From Propionibacteriales bacterium (GTDB lineage Bacteria > Actinomycetota > Actinomycetes > Propionibacteriales > Propionibacteriaceae): 48,864 nucleotides of DNA. The stretch is taken from positions 1 to 48,864 of the forward strand of contig JAJTBJ010000003.1 of NCBI GenBank assembly GCA_021286985.1, read 5' to 3'. The notes under the pieces were generated by a model, which did no database searches, was not told where the DNA came from, and saw nothing but the letters and a program-made list of their open reading frames with translations. A program made the translations under genes and the position numbers. Positions 16,433 to 24,392 of the stretch are shown here, in pieces. Each line of letters begins with the position of its first letter. Position 1 is the stretch's first letter.

Positions 16433-16450
16433 ATTATTCCGCGGAATAAT
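16433..16450. repeat. Conserved palindrome, copy 4 (18 bp)
   Basis: ATTATTCCGCGGAATAAT is perfect over 18 bp. It lies 4 bp upstream of the methyltransferase ATG, covering the expected ribosome-binding region. Binding of a protein here would be expected to affect expression of that gene. Confidence 0.92.
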
Positions 16451-16486
16451 CCGGGGCAGCTGTCCGGATCTAGCTAGCTGCCGGGC

Positions 16487-16744
16487 TTAAGGCGAGTGGG
16501 GGAGAGGGGTAATGCAGCTGGGGGCGCGGCCGACCGTGTCGACACCGACACCCGTCCACGCCCCCAGCTCGTCGCAGAAGGCACATGCTTGGGCACCCTG
16601 ACCCAGCGTTGGCGGGTCTCCTTCGTACAGTAAGAGGCCTCCGCATTGCGGGTGAGGCCCTGTAGCCTCCCTCCCATCACCCCCAGGGGCTTTCCCGCCC
16701 CGGCAGCTCGAATCGGGATTTCTCGGTCGATCTGTCCGAATCAC
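16487..16744 (-). CDS. Possible small cysteine-containing protein (doubtful)
   Basis: An open frame of 85 residues from GTG 16744 contains HPQCGG and ACAFCDELG, spaced like a zinc knuckle. No good ribosome-binding site is visible, codon bias is moderate, and a long inverted repeat lies inside it, so it may be non-coding. The stretch from 16451 to 16785 otherwise has no recognised gene. It would hold the promoter of the pilus operon. Confidence 0.25.
   Translation of the reverse strand: MIRTDRPRNPDSSCRGGKAPGGDGREATGPHPQCGGLLLYEGDPPTLGQGAQACAFCDELGAWTGVGVDTVGRAPSCITPLPHSP
16516..16569. repeat. Interrupted palindrome with 11-bp arms
   Basis: AGCTGGGGGCG (16516-16526) and CGCCCCCAGCT (16559-16569) are perfect reverse complements around a 32-nt spacer that itself contains the palindrome GTGTCGACAC (16536-16545). 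It could be a structured RNA, a terminator of leftward transcripts, or a protein site upstream of the pilus operon. Confidence 0.55.
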
Positions 16745-16785
16745 GCCATGGCGGTGGCGTATGGGGGTGAGGGAGGAGGTCGACC

Positions 16786-17412
16786 ATGACAATTCGACTG
16801 CTGCTAGGCGTGGTACTTACAGCCAGCCTGGCCTTGGGGGCTGCCGGCTGCACGCCGGGCCAGACCACGGCTCCGACGCCGTCGTCACCGCCCTCATCGT
16901 CCGTGACGGGTTCTCCCACCGCATCGGCAACGGCCACCCCGACCCAGACGCCGACGGCCACGCAGACACTCGACGCCGGTCAGACGGCAGCGGTGGAGGC
17001 GGTGAAGGGCGGCTGGGCGGCTGATGCGAAGATCGGCGCAGACCCGTCCGCCTTCACCAAGGCTGAGATGGCCAAAGAGTTCGGCCGGTACCTGGGTGGA
17101 GATGTGCTCACCTCCCAAGTCGGATACTTCACCGGGCTGAAGTCCAAGGGGTACCGACGGCTCGGCGACACCACAGCTGTCTGGATCAGGGCGTCGGACG
17201 TGACAGACAACCACAGCTCACGCGGTCTCGAGGTGCATGTGACGGTGTGTCAAGACCAGACGTCATTGGAGGTGGTGGACAAGGCTGGCGCCAAGGTGCC
17301 AGAGCAGTACCCCGCCTTCAACCTGCGCCAGTACTCGGTCCGTAAGCCCGCCAAGGAGACGCGTTGGAGGGTCTACGGCGCGGTGGGGGCGAGTGGAGAG
17401 TGCGGGCGATGA
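16786..17412 (+). CDS. Lipoprotein, first gene of the pilus operon
   Basis: The protein has 208 residues. The N-terminus MTIRLLLGVVLTASLALGAAGC is a lipoprotein signal with the predicted lipidated cysteine at residue 22. A long Thr/Pro/Ser spacer (about 23-62) then lifts a folded domain from the membrane. GGAGG lies 9-13 bp before the ATG. The folded domain has one disulfide-capable pair (Cys near 180 and 206) and no recognised family. Its stop overlaps the next start (ATGA), and both precede the Tad genes, so it may be a surface component or assembly aid of the pilus. Confidence 0.75.
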   Translation: MTIRLLLGVVLTASLALGAAGCTPGQTTAPTPSSPPSSSVTGSPTASATATPTQTPTATQTLDAGQTAAVEAVKGGWAADAKIGADPSAFTKAEMAKEFGRYLGGDVLTSQVGYFTGLKSKGYRRLGDTTAVWIRASDVTDNHSSRGLEVHVTVCQDQTSLEVVDKAGAKVPEQYPAFNLRQYSVRKPAKETRWRVYGAVGASGECGR

Positions 17413-18197
17413 ACGCGCCTAGCAGATGGGCTGCTGCCCTGATCACGCTGGCGCTGGCTATCGGTTCGCTCGCAGCAGCTCCCGCATGGGCTGGCGGGGG
17501 TGCCGATTGCGACATCAACAGTGACAACGCGGACTGCGGCATCCAAGACATCGATCCTGGTGATCCGGCGAATCCGTCCGATCCGGGTCATTCATCGAAG
17601 CCGTCGACGCCGCTCTGCTCGGCGTTCCCGAATGGTGTACCGGATGATCCGCCGTCCTCCGATTGGATCTACATCGAGTGTCAGCTGACGGCCAACGCGG
17701 ATGACGGCACGATCGGCCTGTGGGTGGAGCCGCGGGCGTCGGCGGAGCAGATCGCCAGGACGCTTCTCGCTCGCATTAGCTTCAAGCCGATCGACATTGG
17801 CTTGGCTCCGAAGGGCGCGGACGCGATGGCGCTGGTCGGGATGCCGGTGTGGCTGTGGGTTGATGACCCGTCGGAGACGACGTACGGCCCGGCCTCGATT
17901 TCGGCGGGCGGCATGCGGCTGACCGCGAAGGTCACTTCGGTGGGCTGGGTGATGGGCGACGGGGCGGAGTTCGTCTGCGGCAAGGGCACGGAGTGGAAGA
18001 AGGGGATGGGCGGTGATCCGTCGCCGACGTGCGGCCACACCTACTCCAAACGCGGCACGTACACAGTCCGCGCGACGACTCACTGGGTCGCTCATTGGAC
18101 GGGCTACGGGCTCTCGGGTGACATCCCGTTCGAGCTGACCAGGACGCGGCAGCTCGAGGTTGGCGAGCTGCAGGTGATCATCAAGCGGGGCGGATAG
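17409..18197 (+). CDS. Secreted protein with PKD-like C-terminus
   Basis: The protein has 262 residues. Its signal peptide ends near PAWAGGG (about residue 30). An Asp/Asn-rich segment and a cysteine-containing middle part follow. The C-terminal half contains CGHTYSKRGTYTVRATTHW, the typical closing strands of a PKD-type beta-sandwich. Similar secreted proteins sit beside Tad/Flp clusters in actinobacteria. It is likely exported and may contact the pilus or cell wall. Its start overlaps the lipoprotein's stop, so the two are co-translated. The substrate or binding partner is unknown. Confidence 0.72.
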   Translation: MNAPSRWAAALITLALAIGSLAAAPAWAGGGADCDINSDNADCGIQDIDPGDPANPSDPGHSSKPSTPLCSAFPNGVPDDPPSSDWIYIECQLTANADDGTIGLWVEPRASAEQIARTLLARISFKPIDIGLAPKGADAMALVGMPVWLWVDDPSETTYGPASISAGGMRLTAKVTSVGWVMGDGAEFVCGKGTEWKKGMGGDPSPTCGHTYSKRGTYTVRATTHWVAHWTGYGLSGDIPFELTRTRQLEVGELQVIIKRGG

Positions 18198-18214
18198 AGG
18201 CAGGGGAGCTGGGC

Positions 18215-18865
18215 ATGTTGGATACAGCAACGAAGAGCAGGCCTACGGATGCGGCGCCGGCGGGGGTGGTGGCTCCGCCGCGGCTCCGCCGCCGCCCGCT
18301 GTTGATCGTGGTGGCGGTGGCGCTGGTGGCGGCCGGCGCTTTGCTCGGCGTGTGGCTGTGGAACGCATCCTCGACCGGCGCCGATGTGGTCGTGGTGCGG
18401 GTCGCGGTGGGTCGTGGCGAGGTGATCGATGCTGCCGATCTGGGCACGGCCCGTGTGGGTGTGGACCCGGCGATGCGGACGGTGCCGGCGGCGGAGCTAC
18501 AAGGGCTGATCGGGCAGCGCGCGGTGACGGATCTGGCGGCGGGTGCGCTGTTGACTCCGGATCAGGTGGGCACGGTGGTGGTGCCTGGGCAGGGCGAGTC
18601 GCTGGTGGGTGTGCCGGTGTCGCCGGGGCTGATGCCGTCGGAGGGCTTGAAGGCTGGCGACCGGGTGCGTCTGGTGCAGACGCCGGGCCAGTCCGGTGAG
18701 GTGGCCGGGGTGCCGGTGACGATCCCGGGGACGGTGGTGTCGGTGACGCAGGGTGACACCCAGGCGGTGGTGAACGTGGTGGTGTCGACCGATCGGGCGG
18801 CCGAGCTGGCTGCTAGGGCCGGTACGGGCCGGGTCGCGGTGGTGCTGGACTCGAGGGCACGGTAA
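18215..18865 (+). CDS. cpaB: CpaB/RcpC-like pilus assembly protein (SAF domain)
   Basis: The protein has 216 residues. A short cytoplasmic tail and one transmembrane helix (about 29-49, LLIVVAVALVAAGALLGVWL) lead into an SAF domain (VAVGRGEVIDAADLGTARVGVDPAM) and a second beta-rich domain. This is the CpaB/RcpC organisation, an inner-membrane-anchored protein that guides the Flp pilus through the envelope. GGGGAG precedes the ATG. It is followed closely by the TadZ-like gene, the usual Tad order in actinobacteria. Confidence 0.85.
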   Translation: MLDTATKSRPTDAAPAGVVAPPRLRRRPLLIVVAVALVAAGALLGVWLWNASSTGADVVVVRVAVGRGEVIDAADLGTARVGVDPAMRTVPAAELQGLIGQRAVTDLAAGALLTPDQVGTVVVPGQGESLVGVPVSPGLMPSEGLKAGDRVRLVQTPGQSGEVAGVPVTIPGTVVSVTQGDTQAVVNVVVSTDRAAELAARAGTGRVAVVLDSRAR

Positions 18866-18875
18866 GGGGCGCATC

Positions 18876-19709
18876 GTGGCTCTGATCACTTTCACATCGG
18901 CCTCCGGTTCGCCAGGGGTCACTTCAACGGTGCTGGCGGCTGCTATGGCGTGGCCGCGGCCGGCGGTCGTGGTGGAGGCGGACCCGACGGGCGGCTCCGG
19001 CATCCTCGCCGGCTACTTCCGGGGTCAGAGGGATGCCCATGACTTGGTGGACCTGGTGATGGCGAACCGGTCGGGGGTGATGGCGGAGGCGCTGCGCAGG
19101 CTGGCGTTCCCGATCGAAGGGTCGGATGTGTCGGTGCTGGTGGGTGCGAAGTCCCACGTCCAGGCGGCAGGGTTGGCGCGGTTGTGGGATCCGCTGCTGG
19201 ATGCGCTGCGGAGTGTGGCGGCGGCCGGGCAGGACGTGTTGGTGGATGCGGGCCGGCTGGGTTTGGAGGGGTGGCCGCGGCCGTTGGTGCGGCATTCGGA
19301 TCTGACGCTGCTGGTGTGCCGCAGCACCCTGCCGGCGTTGGCGGCGGCCCGCTCGTGGGCGCAGACGCTGGCTGAGGACGTTCTGCCCGACCACCAGGTG
19401 CAGGTGCTGCTGGTGGGTGAGGGCCAGCCGTACTCGGCGCGGGAGGTGTCGCGGGTGCTGGACCTGCCGGTGTTGGCGTCGGTGACTTGGGATCAGCGGC
19501 GGGCTCGGGTGTTCAGTGAGGGTGCGGAGAAGCCGCCGGCACGGCTGGGCGGGGAGGCGGGCGCCGATCGTGCGTTCGCCGCGTCGGGCTACTGGCGAAG
19601 CGTGACGGAGGTCGGAGTGGCCGTGCAGAAGACGCTCTCGGGCAGCGCGCGGGACCCATTATTCCGCGGAATAATCGCGAGTTTCGGTGAGACGGAGGTG
19701 GGAGCATGA
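18876..19709 (+). CDS. tadZ: TadZ/CpaE-like, ParA/MinD-fold protein with degenerate P-loop
   Basis: The protein has 277 residues from GTG 18876, behind TAAGGGG. The fold follows MinD/ParA ATPases: an N-terminal SASGSPGVTSTVL loop, VVVEADPTGG (Walker A' region) and QDVLVDAGRL (Walker B region). The P-loop lysine is replaced by valine (GVTST for GKTT), so ATP hydrolysis is doubtful. TadZ proteins mark the pole or assembly site for the Tad ATPase and often have altered P-loops. The C-terminus reads through a conserved palindrome (LFRGII), unusual coding for such a protein. Its stop overlaps the tadA start (ATGA). Confidence 0.8.
   Translation: MALITFTSASGSPGVTSTVLAAAMAWPRPAVVVEADPTGGSGILAGYFRGQRDAHDLVDLVMANRSGVMAEALRRLAFPIEGSDVSVLVGAKSHVQAAGLARLWDPLLDALRSVAAAGQDVLVDAGRLGLEGWPRPLVRHSDLTLLVCRSTLPALAAARSWAQTLAEDVLPDHQVQVLLVGEGQPYSAREVSRVLDLPVLASVTWDQRRARVFSEGAEKPPARLGGEAGADRAFAASGYWRSVTEVGVAVQKTLSGSARDPLFRGIIASFGETEVGA
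19658..19675. repeat. Conserved palindrome, copy 5 (18 bp), inside tadZ
   Basis: A perfect ATTATTCCGCGGAATAAT lies within the coding sequence, 34 bp before the tadZ stop and 30 bp before the tadA ATG. Keeping it intact while coding for LFRGII suggests the DNA site itself is selected. Confidence 0.92.
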
Positions 19710-21307
19710 GCGGCTCTGACCCGCTGGATCTGCCCATCTTCGGCGGCGATGACCGGTCCGGTGGCGGCCGGCGCCGGTCGTCGTTCGCCTACGGTGAGGA
19801 TCGGCCCGGCGCCGGCCCCACGCGCGCCGCGGATGTAGTGGAAGAGCAGCCTGCGGCGCGTGCCCGGTTGTTCACGGTGCCGGTCGGTTCCGCGGCCGCG
19901 GTGGAGTCGGTGACGCCGATCCGCCCGGCCGGCATGGAGCCGGTCGTGACGGCGGCGGGGCTGGTGGATTGGACGCTGGTGGGCTCGTACCGGTCGGAGG
20001 TGGCCAGGCGGCTTGCTGACCGGCGGGGTGAGACGAACTGGACGCCGGAGGAGCAGGAGCAGGAGGGGTGGGCGGTCATTCGCCAGATCCTCGACGAGGA
20101 CGACGGCGAGAAGTTGGCCACCTCGGCGCAGCCGCGAAGCTTGGCTGAGCGGGAGGCGCTCGGCCAAGCACTGTTCGACTCGGTGTTCCGGCTGGGCCGG
20201 CTGCAGCCGCTGGTCGACGACCCGCGGATCGAGAACATTCTGATCCCCAGGTTCGATCGGGTGTGGGTGGAGTGGTCGGACGGCACGATGCACAAGATGC
20301 CGCCGGTGGCCGACAGCGACGAGGAGTTGGCGCTGTGGCTGGAGTTCTTGGCCGGTCGGGCGGAGAATCCGCGCACGTTCACACAGTCGCAGCCGTCGCT
20401 GCACATGACGCTGCCCGGGGGTCAGCGGCTCGCGGCCGCCCGGGACACCGCCTGGACGTCGGTCATGATCCGTCGGCATCGGGTGCGGGAGGTGACGCTC
20501 GATCAGCTGGTGTCGTGGGGCGGCACATCACCGACGGTGGCCTCGCTGCTGTCGGCCGCGGTCAGGGCGCGGCTGAGCATCGTGGTGTCCGGTGGGCAGG
20601 GTGACGGGAAGACGACCTTCTTGCGGGCGCTGTGCGCCGAGATCGACCCGCTCGACGTGATCGGCACTTTCGAGACCGAGTACGAACTGTTCCTTCACGA
20701 GCTTCCCGAGGATCGCCACGCCGTGGTCTACGCGTGGGAGGTGCGTGGCGGGTCGAGCGAGGAGTCCTCGAGCGGCCGGGCGGCGGGTTCACGCCAGACC
20801 GCTGAGCAGATCTTCGACAGCTTCCGGTTCCGGCTGGATCGGGCCATTTTGGGCGAGGTTCGCGGCGGGGAGGTGTGGCTGATGATCAAGCTGATGGAGT
20901 CCGGGGCTGGATCCATGTCGACGACGCACGCCGCCAGCGCACAGCAGGCGATCGACAAGTTGATCTCGAACGCGATGGAGGCGGGCGCGCAGCCGCAGGT
21001 CGCGGCGTGGAAGCTGGCGCAGACGGTGCACCTGGTGGTGCAGCTCGCGTGTGAGGTGGTGCGTGACCCGGACGATCCGTCGAAGGCGCGTAAGCACCGC
21101 TACGTCGCCGAGATCGCCGAGGTGGTGCCCGGCGAGAACGAGGCCGGCTACGCCACGAACGTGATCTTCCGGCGGCGGCCGGGCCAGTGTGCGGTGGCTG
21201 CGATGCCGCCGGACCGACTGATGGAGCAGCTGGTCGCCCACGGCTTCGACGTCGACGCGTTCACTGACGAGATCGAGGCCAACCGGCAGCAGCTGAGGGG
21301 GTTGTGA
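19706..21307 (+). CDS. tadA: TadA/CpaF secretion ATPase
   Basis: The protein has 533 residues and is the motor that powers Flp pilin polymerisation. The N-terminal 90 residues are a low-complexity lead. The family domains follow: DPRIENILI (about 172-180), Walker A GGQGDGKTT (296-304), the conserved acidic FETEYEL (322-328), Walker B region RAILGEVRGGE (379-389) and the histidine box STTHA (405-409). All catalytic residues are present, so it should be active. It is coupled to tadZ by an ATGA overlap. The next gene begins 1 bp inside its stop and is a shortened, degenerate copy of its C-terminal half. Confidence 0.93.
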   Translation: MSGSDPLDLPIFGGDDRSGGGRRRSSFAYGEDRPGAGPTRAADVVEEQPAARARLFTVPVGSAAAVESVTPIRPAGMEPVVTAAGLVDWTLVGSYRSEVARRLADRRGETNWTPEEQEQEGWAVIRQILDEDDGEKLATSAQPRSLAEREALGQALFDSVFRLGRLQPLVDDPRIENILIPRFDRVWVEWSDGTMHKMPPVADSDEELALWLEFLAGRAENPRTFTQSQPSLHMTLPGGQRLAAARDTAWTSVMIRRHRVREVTLDQLVSWGGTSPTVASLLSAAVRARLSIVVSGGQGDGKTTFLRALCAEIDPLDVIGTFETEYELFLHELPEDRHAVVYAWEVRGGSSEESSSGRAAGSRQTAEQIFDSFRFRLDRAILGEVRGGEVWLMIKLMESGAGSMSTTHAASAQQAIDKLISNAMEAGAQPQVAAWKLAQTVHLVVQLACEVVRDPDDPSKARKHRYVAEIAEVVPGENEAGYATNVIFRRRPGQCAVAAMPPDRLMEQLVAHGFDVDAFTDEIEANRQQLRGL

Positions 21308-22005
21308 TGAGCGTTGCACCGGAAGTGACGCTGGATGAGCTGGTCCCGGCAACGATGGCCTCGCTGCTGTCGGCAGCGGTGGCAGCTGGGGTGGGCATTG
21401 TGGTGTCTGGCGGGCCGGGCGAGGGCAGAACCACTGTGTTGCGCACGTTGGCCGCCGTGATCGACCCCCTGGACGTGATCGGCGTCTTCGAAACCGAGCC
21501 TGAACTCAAGCTGCCGGCCGAACGCCACGCATTCGTGTACAACTGGTCGGGCGCCCGCCGCGGGGACCAGCTGGTCAATGCCTTCCGTTTCAGGTTGGAC
21601 CGGGCGATCCTCGTCGACGTTGCCGGACCTGAGTTGAGCCTGCTTACCAGGCGGCCGGACTTGTCCGTCGGCTGGCTGGTGTCGGTCAAGGCTGAGAGTG
21701 TTCGGCAGGCGGTCGCGAAGCTCGGCGACGGGGCCCGAACCACGGAGCCGGTGCTGGTAGTCCAGCTGGCATCCGATGACGTGCCTGAGCCGGACGGTTC
21801 GGTACCCCGCCCTGTGGTGGCTGAGGTCGTCGAGATGCTGCCCGGTGGGAACGAGGCCACGAGTGTGATCTTGCGGCGTGAACATGGCCGGTGGGTGGTG
21901 GCTGCGATGCCGTCGCGCCGGTTGATGGAGAGGTTGGCCGCAAGCGGGTTCGACGTCTCCGAGGCGGAGGTTCTGGCCGACCGGCAGCAGCTGAGGGGGC
22001 TGTGA
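21307..22005 (+). CDS. Tandem TadA-derived pseudo-ATPase
   Basis: The protein has 232 residues. It aligns along its whole length with the C-terminal half of TadA next door (VTLDELV, SLLSAAVA, DPLDVIGVFETE, FRFRLDRAIL, RLMERLAASGFDV, and the shared ending RQQLRGL). Key residues are lost: Walker A GGPGEGRTT has Arg41 for Lys, the LGEVRGGE box is LVDVAGPE, and the STTHA histidine is absent. The N-terminal half is missing. It is open, has normal GC and codon use, and is coupled to both neighbours, so it looks maintained rather than decaying. It may join the TadA hexamer as a regulatory subunit. Confidence 0.88.
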   Translation: MSVAPEVTLDELVPATMASLLSAAVAAGVGIVVSGGPGEGRTTVLRTLAAVIDPLDVIGVFETEPELKLPAERHAFVYNWSGARRGDQLVNAFRFRLDRAILVDVAGPELSLLTRRPDLSVGWLVSVKAESVRQAVAKLGDGARTTEPVLVVQLASDDVPEPDGSVPRPVVAEVVEMLPGGNEATSVILRREHGRWVVAAMPSRRLMERLAASGFDVSEAEVLADRQQLRGL

Positions 22006-22880
22006 TGGGTACCGGCGCGGTTCTGGCGGCCGTGGCTGGTGCGCTGGTTGTTGGCGGGATTCTGTTGGGGGTGTGGGGGGCGATACCGCGTCCGGTGCGT
22101 GCGCCGGCGCCTCGCACGCGGCGTCCGGCGCCGCGGTGGTGGCAGACGATCCGTCCAGTGCAGCGCCTGCTGGCCGTGGCGGCGCTCGCGGTCGGGATGA
22201 TCGTGGCGCTGACAACCGGCTGGTGGGTGACGCTCCTGGTGCTGCCGGCGGCCGTGTTGGGGCTGCCTGCGGTGCTGATGGTCTCCGACGACGGCCGGGC
22301 GATCGCCCGGGTGGACGCGATTTCGGAGTGGGCGCGTGGTCTGGCGGGGGTGCTGACCGCCGGCCAGGCGTTGGAGGGTGCGTTGGAGGCGAGTCTGCGG
22401 TCAACGCCGGAACCGATCCGTGCGGAGGTGTCTCGGCTGGTGACGCGGCTGCGGTCGCGGATGTCGACCGAGCAGGCGCTGCGGGCGTTCGCGGACGATT
22501 TGGATGACGCGACCGGAGACCTGGTGGTCGGGTCGCTGATCCTGGCCTCGGCCCGGCGTGGTGATGGTGTGGCGAAGGTGCTGACCGGTCTGGCGGAGTC
22601 AGTCGCCGAGGACGTGCGGGTCCGTCGGGAGATCGTCCGTAAGCAGGCCGAGCCGCGCGGCACGGCGCGCACCGTGACCCTGATCTCGATGGTGGCGCTG
22701 GCGGTGTTCGCGCTGACCGGGACCTTCCTGGCCCCGTACGGCACTCCGGGCGGCCAGCTCCTGCTCACGTTCTTCTTGGCGGCCTACGCGGCCGCTCTGT
22801 ACGCGTTGCAGCGCATGTCGCGGCCGCCACGTTCTCCCCGCTTCTTGGTCGAGACCCGCGAGAGGGGGATGGTCGGATGA
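22005..22880 (+). CDS. tadB: TadB-like inner-membrane pilus platform protein
   Basis: The protein has 291 residues from ATG 22005, which overlaps the previous stop. Membrane helices lie at the N-terminus (about 4-25), near 49-85, and as a pair at the C-terminus (about 228-272). Between them is the cytoplasmic T2SSF domain (EWARGLAGVLTAGQALEGALEAS to VAKVLTGLAESVAEDVRVR). TadB and TadC form the membrane base on which the TadA motor acts. It overlaps tadC by ATGA. Confidence 0.88.
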   Translation: MGTGAVLAAVAGALVVGGILLGVWGAIPRPVRAPAPRTRRPAPRWWQTIRPVQRLLAVAALAVGMIVALTTGWWVTLLVLPAAVLGLPAVLMVSDDGRAIARVDAISEWARGLAGVLTAGQALEGALEASLRSTPEPIRAEVSRLVTRLRSRMSTEQALRAFADDLDDATGDLVVGSLILASARRGDGVAKVLTGLAESVAEDVRVRREIVRKQAEPRGTARTVTLISMVALAVFALTGTFLAPYGTPGGQLLLTFFLAAYAAALYALQRMSRPPRSPRFLVETRERGMVG

Positions 22881-23779
22881 CCGGGCTGCAGTGGTGGATT
22901 CTGGCCGGGGTGCTGGTGATGGGCGGGGTCGCGGCCATGGTGTGGTGGCTGGCGCCAGCGCAGCCTGACCTGGCGGCGGTGCTGGATCGACTGACCCCGA
23001 GCGCGGGTCGGCGCCGGACGTCGGCCACGATCCGCATGGAGGGGCTGGACGGTCCTCAGCGGATCGGGCTGTGGGCTTCCCAGCACTTGTCGGATGCCTG
23101 GTTGCGGGTGTCTGAGCAGGATCTGGCGATCTTGGGTAAGCCGCGGCACGAGCTGGTGGGGGAGAAGGTGCTGATGGCCGGGATCGGCCTGGTCGCCGGC
23201 CCCCTGCTGTCGGCGCTGTTCGTGATCGCGTTCGGTTTGCCGTCCGGGGTGCCGGTGGCGGCGTCGGTGGGTGCGGCCGCGCTGTTGTGGTTCCTGCCGG
23301 ACGGCGAGGTGAAGAAGAAGGCCAAGGAGGCGCGGGACGAGTTCACGCAGGCTGTGGCGGTCTACACCGACCTGCTGGCGTTGGAGCGACGCGCTGGCGG
23401 GTCCGGGACCCGGCAGGCGATGGAGAACGCAGCCAAGGTTGCCGCATCGTGGCCGTTCCGCAGGATCGACCATGCTCTGGCCCGCAGCGCACTGGCCGAG
23501 CAGCATCCGTGGGACGCACTGCACGAGCTGTCGCGCGAGCTCGACGTGCCCGCCTTGGACGATGTGGCCGACATCATGCGGATGTCGGGCGAGCAGGGCG
23601 CCCGCGTGTACGAGTCGCTACGGGCCCGGTCCTCGGCGATGCGCAGCGCGATGCTCAGCGCTGAGCACACCAAGGCCGACAAGCTGGCCCGGCGGATGGA
23701 CCTCCCGTCGACCGCCACGGGGTTGATCTTCGCCGCGATCGCCGTGGCGCCGGGGATCATGCGACTGCTCGCCGGCTGA
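22877..23779 (+). CDS. tadC: TadC-like inner-membrane pilus platform protein
   Basis: The protein has 300 residues, with an N-terminal helix (about 5-25), two helices near 95-135 and a C-terminal one (TGLIFAAIAVAPGIMRLLAG). The cytoplasmic part has the T2SSF pattern (FTQAVAVYTDLLALERRAGGSGTRQAMENAA, then DDVADIMRMSGEQGARVYESL). It partners with TadB. The C-terminal KADKLARRMDLPSTATGLIF segment is typical of TadC in high-GC Gram-positives. A purine-rich 50-bp leader separates it from the pilin gene. Confidence 0.88.
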   Translation: MTGLQWWILAGVLVMGGVAAMVWWLAPAQPDLAAVLDRLTPSAGRRRTSATIRMEGLDGPQRIGLWASQHLSDAWLRVSEQDLAILGKPRHELVGEKVLMAGIGLVAGPLLSALFVIAFGLPSGVPVAASVGAAALLWFLPDGEVKKKAKEARDEFTQAVAVYTDLLALERRAGGSGTRQAMENAAKVAASWPFRRIDHALARSALAEQHPWDALHELSRELDVPALDDVADIMRMSGEQGARVYESLRARSSAMRSAMLSAEHTKADKLARRMDLPSTATGLIFAAIAVAPGIMRLLAG

Positions 23780-23833
23780 CCGAACAAGAACCCCAGGAAG
23801 ACGACAACGAAGGAAGCGAAGGGGGAAGGAAAC

Positions 23834-24010
23834 ATGATGGAGCTGAAGATCTTGTGGGGGTGGCTGGCCGCATTGGCTGAGCGGGCCAGAAGCGAGCGTG
23901 GGGTGACGATCCAGGAGGTGCTGTGGATCGTGTTCTGGGTCGGTGCGGTCGGCATCATCAGCGTGGCTGTGATGGCGTTCCTCAACGGCAAGGTCGCCCT
24001 GATCCGGTGA
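23834..24010 (+). CDS. flp: Flp-type major pilin (58-residue prepilin)
   Basis: The prepilin has 58 residues from ATG 23834 (or 57 from 23837). A 23-residue positively charged leader ends at ERG. The mature part begins VTIQEVLWIVFWVGAVGI, with Glu at position +5 and a continuous hydrophobic helix, the signature of class III (Flp/Tad) pilins cleaved after Gly by an A24 prepilin peptidase. The gene has the richest ribosome-binding region of the operon (AAGGGGGAAGGAAAC), fitting a major subunit made in excess. It lies between tadC and tadE, where Flp genes occur in actinobacteria. The likely processing enzyme is encoded at 43746-44399. Confidence 0.85.
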   Translation: MMELKILWGWLAALAERARSERGVTIQEVLWIVFWVGAVGIISVAVMAFLNGKVALIR

Positions 24011-24017
24011 ACTGGCG

Positions 24018-24392
24018 ATGACACGTCTTGGGCGGGGAGAGCGCGGCGCGGCCACGGTCGAGGTGGTGCTGCTGTTCCCGGCGATGATCCTGATGGTGTG
24101 GATCGCGCTGGGCGCCGGCATGTACCACTGGGGCAGGACCGCGGCGCTGAACGCCGCCCAGACCGGTGCCGCGGCCGCGGCCGCAGAGGACGGCACCGTC
24201 GCCGACTGCGAGCAGGCCGCACGGGACATGGCGGCGACGGTAGGAGATGCGCTGAGCAGCCTGCGGATCTCCTGCACCCTGACGGCGACCACGGCCACGG
24301 CGACGGTGTCGGGCTCGGTGCTCAGCCTGGTGCCGGGGTGGACGCCGAGCCTCACCCAGACCGCGACGGTTCCGGTGGAGCGGCTCACATGA
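24018..24392 (+). CDS. tadE: TadE-like minor pilin
   Basis: The protein has 124 residues. The N-terminal RGERG-AATVEVVLLFPAMILMVWIAL matches TadE: cleavage after Gly, Glu at +5 and a single hydrophobic helix. An Ala-rich helical domain and a beta-rich C-terminal part with two cysteines (near 69 and 86) follow. It is probably a pseudopilin at the pilus tip or base. It lies 8 bp after flp and overlaps the next gene by ATGA. Confidence 0.85.
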   Translation: MTRLGRGERGAATVEVVLLFPAMILMVWIALGAGMYHWGRTAALNAAQTGAAAAAAEDGTVADCEQAARDMAATVGDALSSLRISCTLTATTATATVSGSVLSLVPGWTPSLTQTATVPVERLT

